Below, piece by piece: positions 7,767-15,018 of a stretch of 64,000 nucleotides of DNA. The stretch is taken from NCBI GenBank assembly GCA_947331495.1, contig CAMZOI010000003.1, forward strand, positions 1 through 64,000, written 5' to 3'. The DNA comes from Erythrobacteraceae bacterium Alg239-R51 (GTDB lineage Bacteria; Pseudomonadota; Alphaproteobacteria; Sphingomonadales; Sphingomonadaceae). The number at the start of each line of letters is the position of its first letter. Within the stretch, counting starts at the first letter, position 1. The notes beneath the pieces were generated by a model. It saw nothing but the letters and a program-made list of their open reading frames with translations, made no database searches and was not told the DNA's origin. Both the position numbers and the translations under genes were made by a program.

Positions 7767-8180
7767 CTAATATTGCTGTGGGCGGCCTGTCGATATCCCC
7801 GCGACCGCCTGTTCCATCATCAATCGTGTCGAACGCAAAGCGCAATTCAACAAAATGCGATCTTCTTGAGTGCAGCCGATATAAATTCGCGCGTCTTCGG
7901 GATCGACGAGCATATCGATCAGAGCGGTTTCGTCGCCGCTTCGATCGCCATCTTCGCCGGCAACAAAGGATCGTTTCATAGCCGCTTCGCAAAGGGTCAT
8001 CAGGCTATCAAAAACTGGGACGAGAATTTCAAGCCGATGCCGCGCCAGCGTCTGGTATATGTAGGGCTGAACCGCTTCGCCATGATCCTTGGCATCGCGC
8101 CAGCATCGCATGACGTCCAGAATTATGCTTTCCGGCATATCCAATGCTTCATCAAAGCGGACCGCCTGAGCCTCCGCCAT
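7767..8180 (-). CDS. Hypothetical protein, 137 aa
   Basis: Not recognised. The 137-residue product (MAEAQAVRFDEALDMPESII...) is mostly alpha-helical in appearance, acidic in the first half, and has neither a signal peptide nor a membrane segment. Residues around 75-100 are rich in Asp and Glu, and the tail ends STGRPQQY. It converges on the RES toxin gene 72 bp away, and no strong Shine-Dalgarno is visible. It is accepted as a gene because of its balanced codon use and the absence of a better frame on either strand. Function unknown. Confidence 0.6.
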   Translation of the reverse strand: MAEAQAVRFDEALDMPESIILDVMRCWRDAKDHGEAVQPYIYQTLARHRLEILVPVFDSLMTLCEAAMKRSFVAGEDGDRSGDETALIDMLVDPEDARIYIGCTQEDRILLNCALRSTRLMMEQAVAGISTGRPQQY

Positions 8181-8315
8181 TGTTTAAAGCCTCTCTAGTC
8201 TCCCGAACAGAGTCTTGGATCAGGACGCGCGGAACCAATTTATTGTATCACATACCGAGCGGGGTGGGCGAGCGGTCGCCTGATCGACAAAGCTTCAGTA
8301 CGGCGATACCGGCGA

Positions 8316-8507
8316 TCAATCATCCTTGTCGGCGTGCTCGGGTTTCCCTTGGCGCTCGCCCTTGGCGAAATCCTCAAGCTCGTCCTCGCTCATCGAGTCG
8401 TACATGTCTTTCGAAGCGCCTTGCAGATCGCTCACCTTGGTATCGCCGCGCTTCGCAGACAGAGCTGCTCCTGCGGCTTTTTGCTGGGCTTTCGATTTTG
8501 TCGGCAT
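8316..8507 (-). CDS. DUF3008-like small stress-associated protein
   Basis: A 63-residue, highly charged and probably disordered protein: MPTKSKAQQKAAGAALSAK, then a DMYDSMSEDELEDFA segment and a lysine-rich tail. This matches the small DUF3008-type proteins (MP-SKSQQQAAGAAL... and SMSxxELxDFA) common in alphaproteobacteria, many of them general-stress-induced. A GAGGAG stands eight bases before the ATG. It is transcribed in the same direction as the PRC-barrel gene upstream. Function of the family is unknown. Confidence 0.75.
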   Translation of the reverse strand: MPTKSKAQQKAAGAALSAKRGDTKVSDLQGASKDMYDSMSEDELEDFAKGERQGKPEHADKDD

Positions 8508-8576
8508 GGTATCTGCTCCTCGTCTCCACTCAATATGCTTCTCGCCACTTCGTGCGCGCTCGGTTCGTGGCTTCCG

Positions 8577-8942
8577 TCACCAGTAAGGTGTGACCGCCCA
8601 ATAGTCGTACGACCGCGTCTGGTAATCGCGGTCATAAGCGGTGTCGCGCTCACTTTCCTTATAGGTCGGCGCGCCCTTCAACTGATCCTCGGTCACGTCG
8701 AGCTGATAGCCACCCAGATCGGTATTGTAGTCGAACTTCTCCCAAGGAAGGCTGTGCAACTCGCCGCCCATACCAAGGAAGCTGCCCACCGAAATCTCGA
8801 CATCGCGGGCCTGACCACCGCGTTTTTCGATCAGGACACGTTCGACAGTACCGATCTTGTCGCCATTGGACCCATAGACCGCCGTTCCTTCGACGCGGTC
8901 GCTGCCAATCAGATCGCTGCTCCTTACGTTTTGATGCGACAT
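8577..8942 (-). CDS. PRC-barrel domain protein
   Basis: A 121-residue protein beginning MSHQNVRSSDLIGSDRVEGTAV. Residues ~10-85 form a PRC-barrel (GSNGDKIGTVERVLIEKRGGQ, then FLGMGGELHSLPWEKF), a small beta-barrel used in photosynthetic reaction centres, RNA processing and many stress proteins. The C-terminal ~35 residues are rich in Tyr and Asp. The start was set at 8940-8942 because AAGGAG lies nine bases upstream; the open frame reaches further to 9104 without family similarity. Sphingomonads often carry such genes in envelope or general-stress regulons; no specific role can be given. Confidence 0.82.
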   Translation of the reverse strand: MSHQNVRSSDLIGSDRVEGTAVYGSNGDKIGTVERVLIEKRGGQARDVEISVGSFLGMGGELHSLPWEKFDYNTDLGGYQLDVTEDQLKGAPTYKESERDTAYDRDYQTRSYDYWAVTPYW

Positions 8943-9243
8943 CGTGATAACTCCTTTCCGACTGAAATTGACCAAGAGTGACTTGGTCACAGCGGAGTAA
9001 CGCTCGCACCGCGATGATAGTTTCTCCGCTCGTCGCAAAAATCCTCTTTGATAACAAAGGTTAGTCACTGAAGCAGTAGGCTGATCGCCATTTAATATGA
9101 GCAAGGCGCTCGAACGGCCCGGCGGTTTTCTCGTCGAGAATAGGCTGGCAGCACGGCAGGAAACCGCGTCAAGTTTGCGCGCAACTTGCTGGGGGGCGCT
9201 GCGGGATCACATTATGGCGGCTCTGGGAATCCCGGTCCGGAGC

Positions 9244-10161
9244 CTAATCTTCCGACTTCGAATGCTCGACTATCATCAGAACAAGCCCTGAGAAAACCAA
9301 CCCAAAGCCCAAGAGGTGAGACCAGCGAAAAGGTTCGCCGAGCAACAAATAAGATAGCACAAGCGCGCTGAGGGGCATGACCGCCATAGCACCTGCCGTG
9401 AGTGCTCCCGGCGCTTTGCGGGCACCATTATACCATAAAACAGGAGCAAGCCCCGCTGTAGCCGCGCCCCAGAAGGCTACCGCAAACCACCCAGTCTGAC
9501 CTACGTCGGAAAAATCGAACGGTTGGGGGTCGAAAACGATAGCCAGAACAACAAAAACCAACGCAGCAATCAATGAGGCTGCCAGCGTGGCCTCCAGCGA
9601 GCTTATACCGTCGGACAGTTTCCGTGAAAGCAGGGTGTAGGCTGCCTCGAAACACACGGCCATTGCGACAAGAGCTGCGCCGAGGATCGGAGCTTCCGTG
9701 TCTCCGCCTCCTTCCGTTCGTAGCAGATTGATTGCTACTATCCCCGCGACCGCAAGGGCCAGTGCTCCCGACGTCCGCCAGTTCATTGCGGCACCGAAGA
9801 AAACTACGGCCGCGCCGGCAGTCACTGCCGGTGTTGCGCTCATGATCGTCGAGCCGATCACGCCTGTAGTGAGACGCATACCAAAAAGCATGGCTGCGGT
9901 GAAACCGACCATCCCGAATAATGAAATCGCGACAATCACCCACCAGTCCGACCGCTTCGCACCGGCAAACCGTTTCGTCAGCAGCCATGTAAATGGAGCA
10001 AGGACCAGACAAGCGATCAGCATTCGCATGCATGATGCCGTGAAGACCGAGAACTGTTGCCCGATTAGCTTGCTGAGCGGCGTCGCACTGCCAAAGAGTG
10101 CCATGCCCAGCAAAAGCTGCACAACAATCGCAGGAGCGGTCGAGCGTCTTTCGGATGCCAT
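9244..10161 (-). CDS. EamA/DMT-superfamily permease
   Basis: A 305-residue inner-membrane protein with ten hydrophobic segments arranged as two EamA repeats of five helices, typical of drug/metabolite exporters of the RhaT/YdcZ/RarD kind. The first repeat begins VQLLLGMALFGSATPLSKLIG, and the second starts near residue 155. The ATG at 10159-10161 (MASERRS) is preferred to the in-frame ATG at 10182, since it places only a few polar residues before the first helix. Substrate unknown; amino-acid or metabolite efflux is common in this family. It stands alone in direction and context. Confidence 0.85.
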   Translation of the reverse strand: MASERRSTAPAIVVQLLLGMALFGSATPLSKLIGQQFSVFTASCMRMLIACLVLAPFTWLLTKRFAGAKRSDWWVIVAISLFGMVGFTAAMLFGMRLTTGVIGSTIMSATPAVTAGAAVVFFGAAMNWRTSGALALAVAGIVAINLLRTEGGGDTEAPILGAALVAMAVCFEAAYTLLSRKLSDGISSLEATLAASLIAALVFVVLAIVFDPQPFDFSDVGQTGWFAVAFWGAATAGLAPVLWYNGARKAPGALTAGAMAVMPLSALVLSYLLLGEPFRWSHLLGFGLVFSGLVLMIVEHSKSED

Positions 10162-10516
10162 GATACTGCAAAAAGTTAGCATGCCGGGCTCCGCTTGGAA
10201 AACATAGTCTTGTTTCCGTTTCGCGGGCGGCGTCTCGTGTCAGATAGCTCAGTTCTTCAAGGATCTCGTCTATTTCTTATGCTGCGCCAGAGCCCGATCG
10301 CACGTATTCGAGCGATGAGAATTGGGAGGTTGGGAGTGATACGGACGTGACCCGCTCATCCGGCGACCGACCGAGATCAGTCCTAGGGCCACGCGCGCTA
10401 CTTGGTAGCGGATCCGCGCACAAGCTTTCCTGGGAAGGGTTCCGAAAGGCAGGCCGAGCTGATCCGCTAGAATGATAATACTTCTTATGTTAAATCCGAT
10501 ACTTATTGTTAGCATA
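10162..10516. other. Region without a convincing gene
   Basis: About 355 bp between the DMT permease start and an integrase remnant. Open frames here show biased, low-complexity translations and lack ribosome sites. Only the promoter region of the permease is expected at its left edge. Confidence 0.5.
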
Positions 10517-10740
10517 TCAGAGTGCATGTAAAGTTCGCTGACGCAAGAGCGTCAGCCTTAGAAAACCGAAGGCCCTGTTAGCAGTGCCGGGTTCCATTTG
10601 CTGGTTGACCTCGGCAAACCATCTGGTGGCGTGCTCTTCATTGAGCTCGTCGATGCAGAGACCCGGAAAAGCCTCCTGCAAGTAGAGCCGCCGGTAGCAG
10701 CCATTGATGTTCTTGGTCTTTGGGACACCAGCGCATTGCC
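10517..10740 (-). pseudogene. Tyrosine-integrase N-terminal (core-binding) remnant
   Basis: The minus-strand frame reads ...NGCYRRLYLQEAFPGLCIDEL followed by HATRWFAEVNQQMEPGTANRAFGFLRLTLL, which resembles the SAM-like core-binding domain of phage integrases (YxxxYLxPxFGxxxIxxIT... WFxxI...PxxANRxLxxLR). There is no catalytic domain: the frame ends at 10517 soon after this part, and upstream sequence is out of register. It is therefore read as a short relic of an inactivated integrase, marking an old integration site next to the DUF3768 and toxin-antitoxin remains. Confidence 0.5.
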
Positions 10741-10831
10741 CATTTCTCCCAGAACTCGTCGAGGAACTGGGTGAGCAGAAGGATTTCGGCGAACTGATCG
10801 ACATCTGCGAAAGTGGCGGGAGGGCGGTGTA

Positions 10832-11215
10832 ATGACCGCTGGCACACTTTCACGCACCGAGAAAATTGTCCGGCTCAATGACCGGGCGCGGCAGGCGATG
10901 GGGCTGGCCGGTGTTGCCGTGGCGACAGAGGGATTCCGGGCCTTGCCCGAGGCAGATCGGTCTCGGGTGCGTGAGTTGATCGAGACCTTCGACGCCTTCG
11001 TGCCGGACAACGATCCGTAAGGCGCGCGTGATTTCGGAACGATCTATCAGGGCGGCGATGGAAATTGGACGATCATGCGACCGGCACAACTTGCCGAAAC
11101 CGTGTTCTGGAAGATCGATTCCTACGACCGCGATTTGCGGTTCGGCAGCGAGAACCCGGCCAACCTAGCGACTGCCCGTCGAGTGCTGACGATCATGCTT
11201 GCCAGCGAATATTGA
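10832..11215 (+). pseudogene. DUF3768 gene interrupted by an in-frame TAA
   Basis: The first 62 codons (MTAGTLSRTEKIVRLNDRARQ ... FDAFVPDNDP) end in TAA at 11018-11020. Reading through that codon in the same frame continues with GARDFGTIYQGGDGNWTIM and ...VFWKIDSYDRDLRFGSENP to MLASEY, stop at 11213-11215. Together they give a 127-residue DUF3768 protein, whose family normally has Tyr after NDP (NDPYGE.DFG), so a single TAC/TAT to TAA change explains the break. DUF3768 proteins are common on alphaproteobacterial plasmids with unknown role. The ATG overlaps the TAA of a short upstream frame (~10743-10832, ending ...CESGGRAV) that may be the tail of another broken gene. Confidence 0.75.
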
Positions 11216-11225
11216 GGGGTGGAGC

Positions 11226-11378
11226 ATGACCAGGCGCAATCCACCGGTCCACACCGCCGGACCCGACCCCGACCAGATCACCATGCCGGGCGTGCGCCCG
11301 GCCACTCTTAGCGAGATGTTGCAATGCCGCGCCGACATGCCGCGAGGTGCTCGGGCCGTGCAGCAACCGATACCTTGA
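11226..11378 (+). CDS. Short hypothetical ORF, 50 aa, doubtful
   Basis: ATG 11226 follows GAGGGG by six bases and opens a 50-residue frame (MTRRNPPVHTAGPDPDQITM... to AVQQPIP). It is too short for the six-frame list. It comes directly after the DUF3768 remnant in the same direction and its end overlaps the antitoxin gene on the other strand by 71 bp, so it may be the 5' stump of a gene cut off when the toxin-antitoxin pair arrived. Function unknown. Confidence 0.35.
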   Translation: MTRRNPPVHTAGPDPDQITMPGVRPATLSEMLQCRADMPRGARAVQQPIP

Positions 11379-11655
11379 CGCGAACATCGCGGTCGAGCCG
11401 GTCGAGGATGCGCATCAGCCGGTCGACGGTGAAGCGGTCGAGCTTGACCTGGCGGATGCGCGAGAAATCGGCCGCCGCGATACCTGTGCGGGCCTGGGCA
11501 TCGCGGACGGTCAGTTTTTCCTTGTCGAGCGTCTTGACCACTTCGGCGGCGAGGATCGCGCGGAGCTGACGCAGGCTCGCATCGGCCACGTCGAAATCGG
11601 CAAAGACATTGCCTGACCCGCGCACCAGTTCGATGTCGTCCTTCTGTTCGGTCAT
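11308..11655 (-). CDS. higA: HigA-type XRE antitoxin
   Basis: A 115-residue XRE-family regulator. Residues ~45-80 hold the helix-turn-helix (LTVRDAQARTGIAAADFSRIRQVKLDRF reads as two helices and a turn), followed by the FTVDRLMRILDRLDRDVRVKV segment usual in HigA2-like antitoxins. Its ATG overlaps the end of the toxin frame by 4 bp (ATGA), the reversed toxin-first order of higBA systems. It would bind the palindrome at 12023-12037 and repress the operon. The gene looks intact although the toxin does not. Confidence 0.8.
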   Translation of the reverse strand: MTEQKDDIELVRGSGNVFADFDVADASLRQLRAILAAEVVKTLDKEKLTVRDAQARTGIAAADFSRIRQVKLDRFTVDRLMRILDRLDRDVRVKVSVAARPEHLAACRRGIATSR

Positions 11656-12003
11656 TCCAGCATCTCCTTCAATCGTCTGATCCGCTCGCGCACGAGGTCG
11701 ATCTCGCGCTGCGGCGTCGATATTCCCTTCGTCGACTTCTTCTGGAAGGCATGCACCACCCAGATATCGTCATCCAGTTGCAGGGCGTAGACGACACGGT
11801 AGGCATCGCCGCGCTCCTTGATCGCCAGCTCCCAAACACCGGAGCCGAGACCAGCGAGCGGCTTGGCGATGTCCGGCGCCCCGCCATCGGCCACGATCGT
11901 CAGCGCATCGAGCGCCTTGTCGATCGCACGGGCCGGGAACGCCCCGAAATCCTTGCGCGCTGCCTTGATCCACGAAATCGGTCGAAGCGTTGGGGCGCGA
12001 CAT
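11652..12003 (-). pseudogene. higB: HigB/RelE-type toxin with probable frameshift at codon 4
   Basis: From RPISWIKAARKDFGAFP to the end the product is a standard phage Gp49/HigB-like mRNA interferase (VWELAIKERGDAYRVVYALQ, then VHAFQKKSTKGISTPQREIDLV). The natural ATG (12001-12003) reads MSRP and then runs out of frame; removing one C from the CCCC run (GGGG at 11992-11995 on +) restores MSRPTLRPISW in the toxin frame. The only in-frame upstream start, TTG at 12036-12038, is the -35 box itself. So the toxin is either inactivated by a +1 slip, phase variable, or started at a rare codon. The antitoxin gene follows, overlapping by 4 bp. Confidence 0.72.
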
Positions 12004-12011
12004 GATCCTAT

Positions 12012-12038
12012 GTAGTCATATCTGACAACACTTGTCAA
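12012..12038 (-). promoter_or_regulatory. higBA promoter with overlapping operator
   Basis: On the minus strand TTGACA (12038-12033) is followed after about 17-18 bases by CTACAT/TACATA, just before the ATG at 12003. The perfect inverted repeat TGACAA-N3-TTGTCA (12023-12037) covers the -35 box and is the expected HigA-binding site. Confidence 0.65.
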
Positions 12039-12256
12039 TCGGGTATGTCGGGATGTTTGCCAGCGTGATCGAAGCGAAGCTTTCGTCTAACCATGTTTTC
12101 GGATTCATCCTGGTAGGACGTTCCCCACCTTCCCTGACCGCCCTCGTGCCGTGCGGAGATCAAAACCGAAGCCTTCCATCCGGCTCCGCAGACGCCCTTG
12201 GCGATGCCGAACGGCAGCCAAAGGCGCTGCCAATTCCTGCGGTGAATATAGACGTC

Positions 12257-12727
12257 AATCTCCGCATCGCCCAATATATTCACGGCAGTTCGTGTGGAGA
12301 TTGGGGAGTCTATTCTCCGCCAACCGCATGGAACCAGAGCGACCGGATGCGAAAAGTCGGTCGCTTAAGCCTTTTCAACCGACCGATATGCCACTCCGAT
12401 CCGGTGCTTGGCGCTTTCGCGTCGACGACGAACTGCATCGACAAAACGCCGCGCCGACGCCGCATTCGGAAAGCTGTCGCGCGCGCCCTTTCCTTTACAA
12501 CCTATGCGACCCCAGTGACGATCGACGACGGTCCAGCCAAACAGGTCAAGCGTGACCGTGAGCTGATAATCGCGTGCGATGTTGCGCGCAGTATCGACAG
12601 CCCGCCAGTGCTCGCGGCATTCGAAGTGCTTTGCCATGAATAAACATTACTCACACCGAAACCCGCAAATCCAACGCAGAAACTGAATCACCGCCCTGCC
12701 CTGTGATTCAAATCTTCGATTAAGCAT
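12257..12727. repeat. Direct repeat copy A (~471 bp) carrying a WGR gene
   Basis: This block is nearly identical to 15019-15488. Both begin AATCTCCGCAT and end CTTCGATTAAGCAT, include a WGR-domain gene on the minus strand and share the non-coding region on its start side. Copy A shows an imperfect inverted repeat (AATCTCCGCAT at 12257-12267, GTGTGGAGATT at 12292-12302) just after the gene. Protein-level identity between copies is 81 of 90. Confidence 0.85.
12365..12637 (-). CDS. WGR-domain protein, copy A
   Basis: A 90-residue protein beginning MAKHFECREHWRAVDTARN. Residues ~27-75 match a WGR domain: LTVTLDLFGWTVVDRHWGRIG with the W-G-R triplet at about 42-44, then SFPNAASARRFVDAVRRRR. WGR modules bind DNA or protein in PARPs and bacterial regulators (for example DUF4132/MolR-type), and free-standing WGR proteins of this size occur on alphaproteobacterial plasmids and ICEs with unknown function. 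It differs from copy B (15126-15398) at nine positions. It sits alone in its repeat unit with ~100 bp of conserved leader. Confidence 0.75.
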   Translation of the reverse strand: MAKHFECREHWRAVDTARNIARDYQLTVTLDLFGWTVVDRHWGRIGCKGKGARDSFPNAASARRFVDAVRRRRESAKHRIGVAYRSVEKA

Positions 12728-12767
12728 CGCAGGGGTCCTGCTATCCGAGCTTGGGCCACGCGGCCTG

Positions 12768-13039
12768 ACATTTTCCGCAAGGACCTAAAGCATGCGGCGG
12801 AGGCCGCGCTTTCGCCGTCGATGCGACAAAATGATGACAACGTGGGCTATCTGAAGTTGATATCATCCCACTCGTTGAGGGTTGGCTTGACCCAGGATCT
12901 GATCGCGTTGGGCGCTGACGGTGTCGCGATCTTGAATGCAATGCGCTGGGATTCTGCATCGACGGTGCTGCGATACGGCAGGAAGCTGCAGGCATATTCG
13001 AGCGCAACCGCACGGTTTCTGGGAAACGATCCGCAATAA
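12768..13039 (+). pseudogene. Tyrosine recombinase C-terminal fragment
   Basis: The open frame from about 12768 reads IFRKDLKHAAEAALSPSM and continues to SSHSLRVGLTQDLIALGADGVAIL and DSASTVLRYGRKLQ, ending at 13039. It holds the H-x-x-R box and the catalytic Tyr (VLRY) of a tyrosine recombinase but nothing of the core-binding or first catalytic parts. It resembles the C-terminus of the intact recombinase at 45787-46962. It begins 40 bp after repeat A; a short stretch after repeat B (about 15538-15560) reads similarly (ARKDLDQ), suggesting that both repeats once abutted such a gene. Confidence 0.65.
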
Positions 13040-13081
13040 GACCAGGGTTTGATTCCGGACAACGAAGTTTCGATACTAGCT

Positions 13082-13999
13082 TTATTGAAACAGCATCTTC
13101 TCGAGTGCATCCGCCAGTTCACATCGCTTCTTGGCAGGGAGCCGGTCCAGATTGCGTTGCTTCCACAGGACGGCAGGCAGGTGCCAAGCTTCCGGTATGC
13201 CGAGAAGTTGCCAGTCCGGCTCTCCGCGTTTGAAGCCGACCAGAAACCGCCGATGCGCATCGGGCATGTCGGCAACCATCGCAGCGATGATCGCCTCGCG
13301 CGCTTCTTCAAGATCGGCCAGCGCGATCGGCTCATGCGTCATTCCGACAAAACCGCGCTCGAATTCCTCCATAAGCGGTTTTCGTGTCGGGGCAAGAACT
13401 TCGCCAATCGGGCGATGGTGACTGATGACGTAGACAAGGAATGCGCGCCGCAGCTCGTCGCCTATACCTTCGTGCGCCAGGAGATCGCGCACGTCGAAAA
13501 GATCGCGAGGGTGCTGGCGGTCGAGCGCCGCGACGATCTTGCCCGCATAAAGGTCGCCGAAGGATACGACCTGCAATTCGGCAAAGCCAAAGGCGTCTTC
13601 GACTGTTGGCACAACGCTCTTCACGGCAGGATCGTAGACGGTGCCGCGCAGTACCGGCGTCACCTCAATCTTGATCTGCACGCCTCCGGCGCGGACGACC
13701 AGCTTGGTGACGATTTTCTCGTCGGCCGAGCGCGAAGCATGGACCTTCGCATCCGGTATTCCGCGTTCGATCCGTTTCGCTATTCGCAGCATGGCCGCGT
13801 CGATCGCGGCAAGTGACCTGGTGCGATCCTCGACCGGCAGATAGGTCAGGTCGATGTCCACCGACAGGCGCGGCATGTCGCGCACGAACAGGTTGATCGC
13901 GGTACCGCCTTTGAGGGCGAAGGCTTCTTCCTGCGCCACGAAAGGAATGGTGCGGATGAGAAGGGCGACCTGTTGCCGGTAAGGGTCGAGAAAGGCCAT
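13082..13999 (-). CDS. abiEii: AbiEii-type nucleotidyltransferase toxin
   Basis: A 305-residue member of the AbiEii/AbiGii nucleotidyltransferase family. FALKGGTAINLFVRDMPRLSVDIDLTYL (residues ~28-56) carries the G-G-T and D-x-D motifs of the polymerase-beta-type fold, with a further conserved KIVAALDRQHPRDLFDV further on. AbiEii proteins (MenT-like) are GTP- or NTP-dependent toxins of type IV pairs, some adding nucleotides to tRNA. ATG 13999 was chosen since it lies 8 bp after the antitoxin stop; the frame continues upstream to 14188 only as a shadow of that gene. It likely gives abortive phage defence and plasmid maintenance. Confidence 0.88.
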   Translation of the reverse strand: MAFLDPYRQQVALLIRTIPFVAQEEAFALKGGTAINLFVRDMPRLSVDIDLTYLPVEDRTRSLAAIDAAMLRIAKRIERGIPDAKVHASRSADEKIVTKLVVRAGGVQIKIEVTPVLRGTVYDPAVKSVVPTVEDAFGFAELQVVSFGDLYAGKIVAALDRQHPRDLFDVRDLLAHEGIGDELRRAFLVYVISHHRPIGEVLAPTRKPLMEEFERGFVGMTHEPIALADLEEAREAIIAAMVADMPDAHRRFLVGFKRGEPDWQLLGIPEAWHLPAVLWKQRNLDRLPAKKRCELADALEKMLFQ

Positions 14000-14007
14000 G
14001 ATGCCCG

Positions 14008-14793
14008 CTACCCCGCCAGATCGGACGGTACGGTTATGTGGTAGCCGGGGTCGAGCGTGCCACCTCTGACCAGGACGCGCTTCCCCGATCCAAGATCGAC
14101 ACGGGTCACATCGAGCCGGGATCGCCAGGCATGCCGGTGGCGGTCCGCGAAGAACAGGAATAGCCGTTTTACCTTCACGCTGGCACACGTCTCCAGCAGG
14201 GTTTGCAGGCGACGCGGGCTGAGATCGCTCAGCCCTTCCATCAGGGCATCGACTTGATGGAAACTCTCATGCTTGGGCAACTCGTCGAGCAGCTCGAGCA
14301 CGGCGCGTTCCTTGCTGGCATAGCGGATGGGCAAGCTTAGGCCAGCGGCGCTGACCATGACCGGGCTGGGTTCCGGCGGCGCGCCGGCATCGCCGGGAAA
14401 CAGACGCAGACTGTTGTGCCAGCGGAAGGCTACGTCGAGCGGCAAGCTGTCCAGCCATGTCGGCGGTCGCTTCGGCCCGTAGAGGTGAACCTCGCGCATC
14501 TCCGCCGAAAGGTAATGGGCATAGCCTAGCTGTTCGAGTGCGGTGCGCCCGCCGACGGTCAGCGGCAGGTCCAGCACGGTCTGGAGCGAGATAACCACCT
14601 GCGGCCATGTCAACGGCGCGCGCGAGCGACGATAGACCCGCCGCGCCGGACTTTCGAGCCAGCCAGCGCGGACATACTGGCTGCGCAGCGCCGATGAATA
14701 GCCGTGAGCCTCCATCCACGCGGCATCGGCCAGGAGTCCCTCGGGGAGTTCCCGCTGGAGCCGGTTTAGCTTGCCGTCCGAACGCTTAGTCAT
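14008..14793 (-). CDS. abiEi: AbiEi-type antitoxin/transcriptional repressor
   Basis: A 261-residue AbiEi family protein. It starts with a winged-helix (ADAAWMEAHGYSSALRSQYVRAGWLESPARRVYRR), a standard feature of AbiEi where the wHTH represses its own promoter. A longer C-terminal domain then includes ERAVLELLDELPKHESFHQVDAL and SVKVKRLFLFFADR. AbiEi neutralises AbiEii without direct complex formation (type IV). It is the first gene of the two-gene operon; a perfect 8-bp inverted repeat 20 bp upstream is the expected operator. The pair lies between two long direct repeats and so could be lost by recombination. Confidence 0.86.
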   Translation of the reverse strand: MTKRSDGKLNRLQRELPEGLLADAAWMEAHGYSSALRSQYVRAGWLESPARRVYRRSRAPLTWPQVVISLQTVLDLPLTVGGRTALEQLGYAHYLSAEMREVHLYGPKRPPTWLDSLPLDVAFRWHNSLRLFPGDAGAPPEPSPVMVSAAGLSLPIRYASKERAVLELLDELPKHESFHQVDALMEGLSDLSPRRLQTLLETCASVKVKRLFLFFADRHRHAWRSRLDVTRVDLGSGKRVLVRGGTLDPGYHITVPSDLAG

Positions 14794-14812
14794 GCTTCGT
14801 GTTTTGGCATAC

Positions 14813-14873
14813 CTTCAAACCAAAATCCAGTTTGAAGCTTTCCGCTTTTGCCAAGCCAAGCTTGGTGTTTGGC
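14813..14873. promoter_or_regulatory. Inverted repeats upstream of abiEi (candidate operators)
   Basis: CTTCAAAC (14813-14820) and GTTTGAAG (14830-14837) form a perfect 8-bp inverted repeat with 9 bp between; CCAAGCTTGG (14856-14865) is a 10-bp palindrome within a larger GCCAA...TTGGC dyad (14850-14873). AbiEi repressors are known to bind paired inverted repeats before their gene. Confidence 0.6.
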
Positions 14874-15018
14874 GAAGTCTACAAACCTTAGCTCGGACTC
14901 AGGGCCCAAACCTGCGGTCGAACTCACGCCTCAGCCGCGAGATCTCGGACGTCTAGTCTGCGAGGTATCCGCGCTGACAATGTTTCGGCATCCCGCTCAA
15001 AAGCAGACCAGTTCTCTT

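Noticed and set aside
8334..8981. 215-codon open frame on the plus strand
   Set aside because: Antisense to the DUF3008-like and PRC-barrel genes, both of which have good ribosome sites.
13049..13816. 255-codon open frame on the plus strand
   Set aside because: Antisense to the AbiEii gene, which has intact nucleotidyltransferase motifs.
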